Source: an uncultured Thermoleophilia bacterium (GTDB lineage Bacteria; Actinomycetota; Thermoleophilia; UBA2241). Taken from it: DNA of 7,031 nt. The stretch is taken from NCBI GenBank assembly GCA_903921965.1, contig CAIXSE010000037.1, forward strand, positions 1 to 7,031. Direction: 5' to 3'. Below are positions 4,172 to 7,031 of this stretch, piece by piece (position 1 is the stretch's first letter; each line of letters starts with the position of its first letter). The notes beneath the pieces are model-generated. The model did not search any database and was not told the DNA's origin. It saw only the letters and a program-made list of their open reading frames with translations. The position numbers were made by a program, and so were the translations under genes.

Positions 4172-7031
4172 TCACTGGGCGATGATCACGGGCCGGACGG
4201 TGTTCTGGGACTTCAGGGTGGCCGAGGCGTCGTAGTAGTAGACGCTCAGGTTCCAGCTGCCGGCGGGCAGCGTCCACGTGCAGTTGAGGCTGTACGTGGA
4301 CTGGGCGGCGTTCACGTTGACCACCGTGGCACTGACGGACCGCGTGGTGCCACCGAGGACGGGCGTCGCCCAGATCCGGAAGCTGCCGACCGTCGGGTTC
4401 TGCGTGATGGTCCAGGTCACCAGCTTGGACGTGTTGCGCACCCAGATGGTGTTGGTGAGCGGTGCGGTGATCGTGATCGCCGGATCCCGCTCGAAGCTGG
4501 CTGCGATGGTGTGGTTCGCGGTGACGTTGGTGAACGTGTAGCTCGCGCCCGCGCCGGCGACGAGGCCGTCGACGAGGATGCGGGCCACGTGGTAGCCGGC
4601 GTTGGGTGTCAGCGTGTACGCCTGGGTCCCGCCCGACGCCACGAGCGTGCTGCCGAGCGGCGCGATGGTGCCGCCGGCTGTCGTGGTGGACGTGATCGTG
4701 TAGGCGTTCACGACGTTCATGACCGGCCGGACGGTGTTCTGTGACTTGAGCACCCCGTCGTGGTCGTAGTAGTACACGTTGAGGTTCCACGAGCCTGCGG
4801 GCAGCGTCCACGTGACGTCGAGGTTGTACGTGGCCTGGCCCGCGACGACGTTCACCAGCGTCGGGCTGATGGAGCTCGTCGTGCCGCCCGCCGTGGGCGT
4901 CGCCCACAGGCGGAAGTAGCCGACCGTGGGGTTCTGCGTCACGGTCCAGGTGACCGTCTTGGTGCTGGTCCGCAGCCAGGTCGTGTTGGTCACCGGAGCG
5001 GTGACGGTGATCGCCGGGTTACGCTCGAACGAGACGGCGATCGTGTGCATCGCGGTGACGTTGACGAACTGGTACGAGCTCACCGCGCCCACCGACACCG
5101 TGTCGACGAGCACGTCTTTGACGTGGTAGCCGGCGCTCGGCGTCATGGTGAACGTCTGGTTCGTGCCGAACGGGACGGTGATGACGCCGCTGGGCGTGAT
5201 GGTGCCGCCGGCCCCGGCCGTGGCCGTGATCTGCGGCTGCGACGTGGGCACGATGGCGGACGTGGACTGCACCGTCATCGTCGGGAACCCGGACCCGTAG
5301 CCCAGGGTGTTCCGGGCGACGACCCTGTAGTACCAGATGACGTTCGGGTTGAACGCGACAGGGTCGATCCACGTGCGCGTCTCGTGCACGTTGGGCTGAT
5401 CGAGCGGCACCGGGATGGTGCCCACGGCCGCGAAGGTCGTGCCGTCGGTGCTCTTCTCGATCACGAACGCCGTCTCGTTGATGGAGTTGTCGCTGAAGCT
5501 CAGGTTCACCTTGCCGCTCACGATGGTGGGCGTGAGGTCGGTGGCCTTGTTCGGCGGCAGCGCGACCGACTGCGGCCGCATCATGTCCATCTCCTCATGG
5601 GTGAGGATGTGGCAGTGGTAGACGTAGCTCCAGCCGAAGTTCACGAGCTGGTTGCTGATGGGCGCCGACGGCGTGCCGTCGGGGAGGATGTTGTTGAAGT
5701 ACGCCGTGGAACCGGTCGGCATGGCCGGGTTCATGTCACGGATGGCGTTGGGCAGCTCCCACGGGACCTGCGGGATGCAGGGACGCAGGGCCACGATGGT
5801 GTCCTCGAGCGGCGAGACGCGGATGGTGTCCTTCCAGCCGAGCTCGGACGCCTCGGTCAGGATGATGATGTTGTCCCACGTCACGCGGTTGAGGATCTGC
5901 ACGTCGTAGAGGTGGAAGTGCAGCGGGTGCGAGTCGACGCCGTTGTGGGTGATGCGCCAGATCTGCGTGCCGTCGTTGGGATCCGACAGCGGCTGGATCT
6001 TGACGTCGCTCACGGGGTTGCCGTTGGCGTCGTAGACCACGCTCTCCTTGGGCAGGTTGGTGCCGTCGATGAGCTCCGTCGGCGGGTTGATGTACGGGTA
6101 CAGGGTGACGTTCTGCACCGCCGGCGTCGGCGGCTGCGCCTCGACGCCGAGGTTGGACTGCATGCGCCCGAACTCGTCGAACGTCGTCGAGTTCATCTCG
6201 TCGTGGATCGCCTTGGGCTGAAGCGGCATGACCGTCCTGGTGGTCGGCTTCTTCAGCGTGTTGAACCCGAAGGTCATGGTGTCGTTGATGCGCACCAGGC
6301 CGTCGCAGATGTTGGTCGTGGCGCTCGGCGCGTTGCAGTTGCTGGCCGCCGAGAAGGCCGTTCCGTAGGCAGAGTTGTACGCGGCCTGGCCGACGATGAT
6401 CGGGTTCTGGCCCGACTCGAACACGCCGGTGCCGTTGGCCTTGTGGCTGAAGGCGTTACGCAGCGCCTGCAGGTTGAAGGCGGCCGCAGGCGTGGTGTTG
6501 GCGATCGTCACCTGCATGACCGTGCGCGTGTTCGGGGCGTAGCCGGGGATGATGGTCGGGGCACCGTTCGGAGCCATGTCGGGCGCGCCCGTGTAGTAGT
6601 CGTAAGACGGCACGCGCGCCGGGTACGCCGCGGGTGCGTCGTTGTACATGATGAGCGTCTTGCCCGCGAACTGCGAGAAGTCGACGATCACGTCGGCGCG
6701 CTCGGCCGGCCCGAGGACCAGGGAGTGCTTGTCGACGTTGCCGACGTCGAAACGCGTGGGGTCGGTGATCCACGTGATGGGCTGCTGCCCGTCGACCACC
6801 GCCGGGGCCGGCAGGAAGCCGCCCTCGGACGCGATCTGGATCCAGTCAGGGCCGTAGGCATTGTTGTTGGCCCCGACAGGAGTCGGGAACACGTTCGGGT
6901 CGGTCTGCGCCTGCTGCAGCAGCAGCGGGTCGAGCGCGACCTCGGTCAGGTTGCCGTTGTTCGGGTCGGCCAGGTACCACTGCAGGTTGAAGAACCGGTC
7001 GTTGGCCGCGTTGAGCACGCGGAACCGGTAG
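4172..7031 (-). CDS. Multicopper oxidase with FN3 and duplicated C-terminal modules (5' end missing)
   Basis: These are the last 952 residues of a large extracellular multicopper oxidase; the start lies past the right edge. Visible numbering begins at Tyr of YRFRVLNAANDR (residues 1-12), a hallmark of cupredoxin domain 2 in CotA/bilirubin-oxidase-like enzymes, followed by WIQIASEGGFLP and GPAERADVIVDFS. Domain 3 holds both C-terminal copper motifs: HPLHFH (368-373) and HCHILTHEEMDMM (472-484), with Cys473 as the type 1 ligand and Met483 in the axial position. Domain 1, with its two HxH pairs, is outside. After the oxidase core comes an FN3 domain (about 494-595), then two tandem modules (601-778 and 779-952). 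No sortase motif or membrane anchor follows; the protein ends IIAQ. Such enzymes oxidise phenols, metal ions (Cu, Mn, Fe) or bilirubin-like compounds while reducing oxygen to water; the substrate is not readable here. The core between YRFR and HCH is longer than in CotA. Stop is TGA 4174-4172. Confidence 0.93.
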   Translation of the reverse strand, partial: YRFRVLNAANDRFFNLQWYLADPNNGNLTEVALDPLLLQQAQTDPNVFPTPVGANNNAYGPDWIQIASEGGFLPAPAVVDGQQPITWITDPTRFDVGNVDKHSLVLGPAERADVIVDFSQFAGKTLIMYNDAPAAYPARVPSYDYYTGAPDMAPNGAPTIIPGYAPNTRTVMQVTIANTTPAAAFNLQALRNAFSHKANGTGVFESGQNPIIVGQAAYNSAYGTAFSAASNCNAPSATTNICDGLVRINDTMTFGFNTLKKPTTRTVMPLQPKAIHDEMNSTTFDEFGRMQSNLGVEAQPPTPAVQNVTLYPYINPPTELIDGTNLPKESVVYDANGNPVSDVKIQPLSDPNDGTQIWRITHNGVDSHPLHFHLYDVQILNRVTWDNIIILTEASELGWKDTIRVSPLEDTIVALRPCIPQVPWELPNAIRDMNPAMPTGSTAYFNNILPDGTPSAPISNQLVNFGWSYVYHCHILTHEEMDMMRPQSVALPPNKATDLTPTIVSGKVNLSFSDNSINETAFVIEKSTDGTTFAAVGTIPVPLDQPNVHETRTWIDPVAFNPNVIWYYRVVARNTLGYGSGFPTMTVQSTSAIVPTSQPQITATAGAGGTITPSGVITVPFGTNQTFTMTPSAGYHVKDVLVDTVSVGAVSSYQFVNVTAMHTIAVSFERNPAITVTAPVTNTTWLRTSTKTVTWTVTQNPTVGYFRLWATPTAGGTTSSISPTLVNVVAGQATYNLDVTWTLPAGSWNLNVYYYDHDGVLKSQNTVRPVMNVVNAYTITSTTTAGGTIAPLGSTLVASGGTQAYTLTPNAGYHVARILVDGLVAGAGASYTFTNVTANHTIAASFERDPAITITAPLTNTIWVRNTSKLVTWTITQNPTVGSFRIWATPVLGGTTRSVSATVVNVNAAQSTYSLNCTWTLPAGSWNLSVYYYDASATLKSQNTVRPVIIAQ
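4175..4696 (-). repeat. C-terminal module, copy 2, of the multicopper oxidase
   Basis: This encodes the last 174 residues and corresponds position for position to copy 1, including GYHV, NVTA-HTIA-SFER, VTWT-TQNPTVG-FR-WATP, the invariant WTLPAGSWNL and LKSQNTVRPV. It lacks the short NVVNAYT linker that follows copy 1. Exact shared DNA blocks are 4191-4207 and 4263-4280. A gapless register of 64% identity shows an in-frame duplication of one whole unit, old enough to have diverged. Confidence 0.85.
4697..5230 (-). repeat. C-terminal module, copy 1, of the multicopper oxidase
   Basis: This encodes 178 residues in two parts. The first 70 residues look like an InlB B-repeat-type domain (AGGTITPSG, PSAGYHVKDVLVD, NVTAMHTIAVSFER). 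The next 100 residues are a beta-rich segment resembling the Ser-Thr-rich/Kre9-like fold (NPAITVTAPV, KTVTWTVTQNPTVG, WTLPAGSWNL). Aligned by eye with copy 2 it is gapless over 174 positions, with 112 identities (64%). At the DNA level the copies are 534 bases apart and still share blocks such as 4725-4741 and 4797-4814 exactly. Probable role: binding surface polymer or matrix. Confidence 0.85.

Noticed and set aside
1146..4235. Open frame of 1029 codons on the plus strand
   Set aside because: It lies antisense to the flippase and in a different frame over the PHP gene, with low-complexity Arg/Gly/Pro/His text and no recognisable motif.

Overview
This is a high-GC window (two sampled lines gave about 78% GC in the PHP gene and about 62% in the multicopper oxidase gene). 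It comes from a bacterium that makes surface polysaccharide and secretes large multidomain proteins. Codon bias, the GTG start and a probable leaderless promoter suggest an Actinobacteriota-like organism. The Ig-like tail of the PHP protein resembles, from memory, secreted proteins of Coriobacteriia. That placement is a weak inference, because there is no rRNA or marker gene here.

Layout. (1) Positions 1-346, plus strand: the last 114 residues of a GT-B family 4 glycosyltransferase. (2) About 348-560, plus strand: the probable wreck of a hexapeptide-repeat acyltransferase. A good ribosome site leads into it, but its recognisable pieces lie in different frames. (3) 588-1928, minus strand: a Wzx-type polysaccharide flippase starting at GTG 1928. 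(4) 1929-2043: a divergent intergenic region with an inverted repeat and a probable leaderless promoter. (5) 2044-3945, plus strand: a secreted PHP-domain phosphoesterase with Ig/FN3-like modules. (6) 3946-4171: a convergent intergenic region with a perfect 20-bp hairpin that can serve both flanking genes as a terminator. (7) 4172-7031, minus strand: the C-terminal 952 residues of a large multicopper oxidase. It has complete domain-3 copper motifs, one FN3 domain and a precise tandem duplication of a 174-residue module. Its N-terminus lies beyond the right edge.

How the genes fit together. The glycosyltransferase, the acyltransferase remnant and the flippase look like the edge of a polysaccharide export cluster: sugar transfer, decoration, and flipping of the lipid-linked unit. 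The PHP protein shares a divergent promoter region with the flippase and is predicted to act outside the membrane, so a role with exported polymer or phosphoester material is possible but unproven. The multicopper oxidase is a separate convergent unit with its own terminator, lower GC and adhesion-type repeats, and probably belongs to a different functional block. I see no RNA gene, CRISPR array, transposase or phage gene. I did not find a clearly new biological system. The most interesting items are the broken acyltransferase, the secreted PHP protein with its palindromic promoter region, and the duplicated tail of the oxidase.
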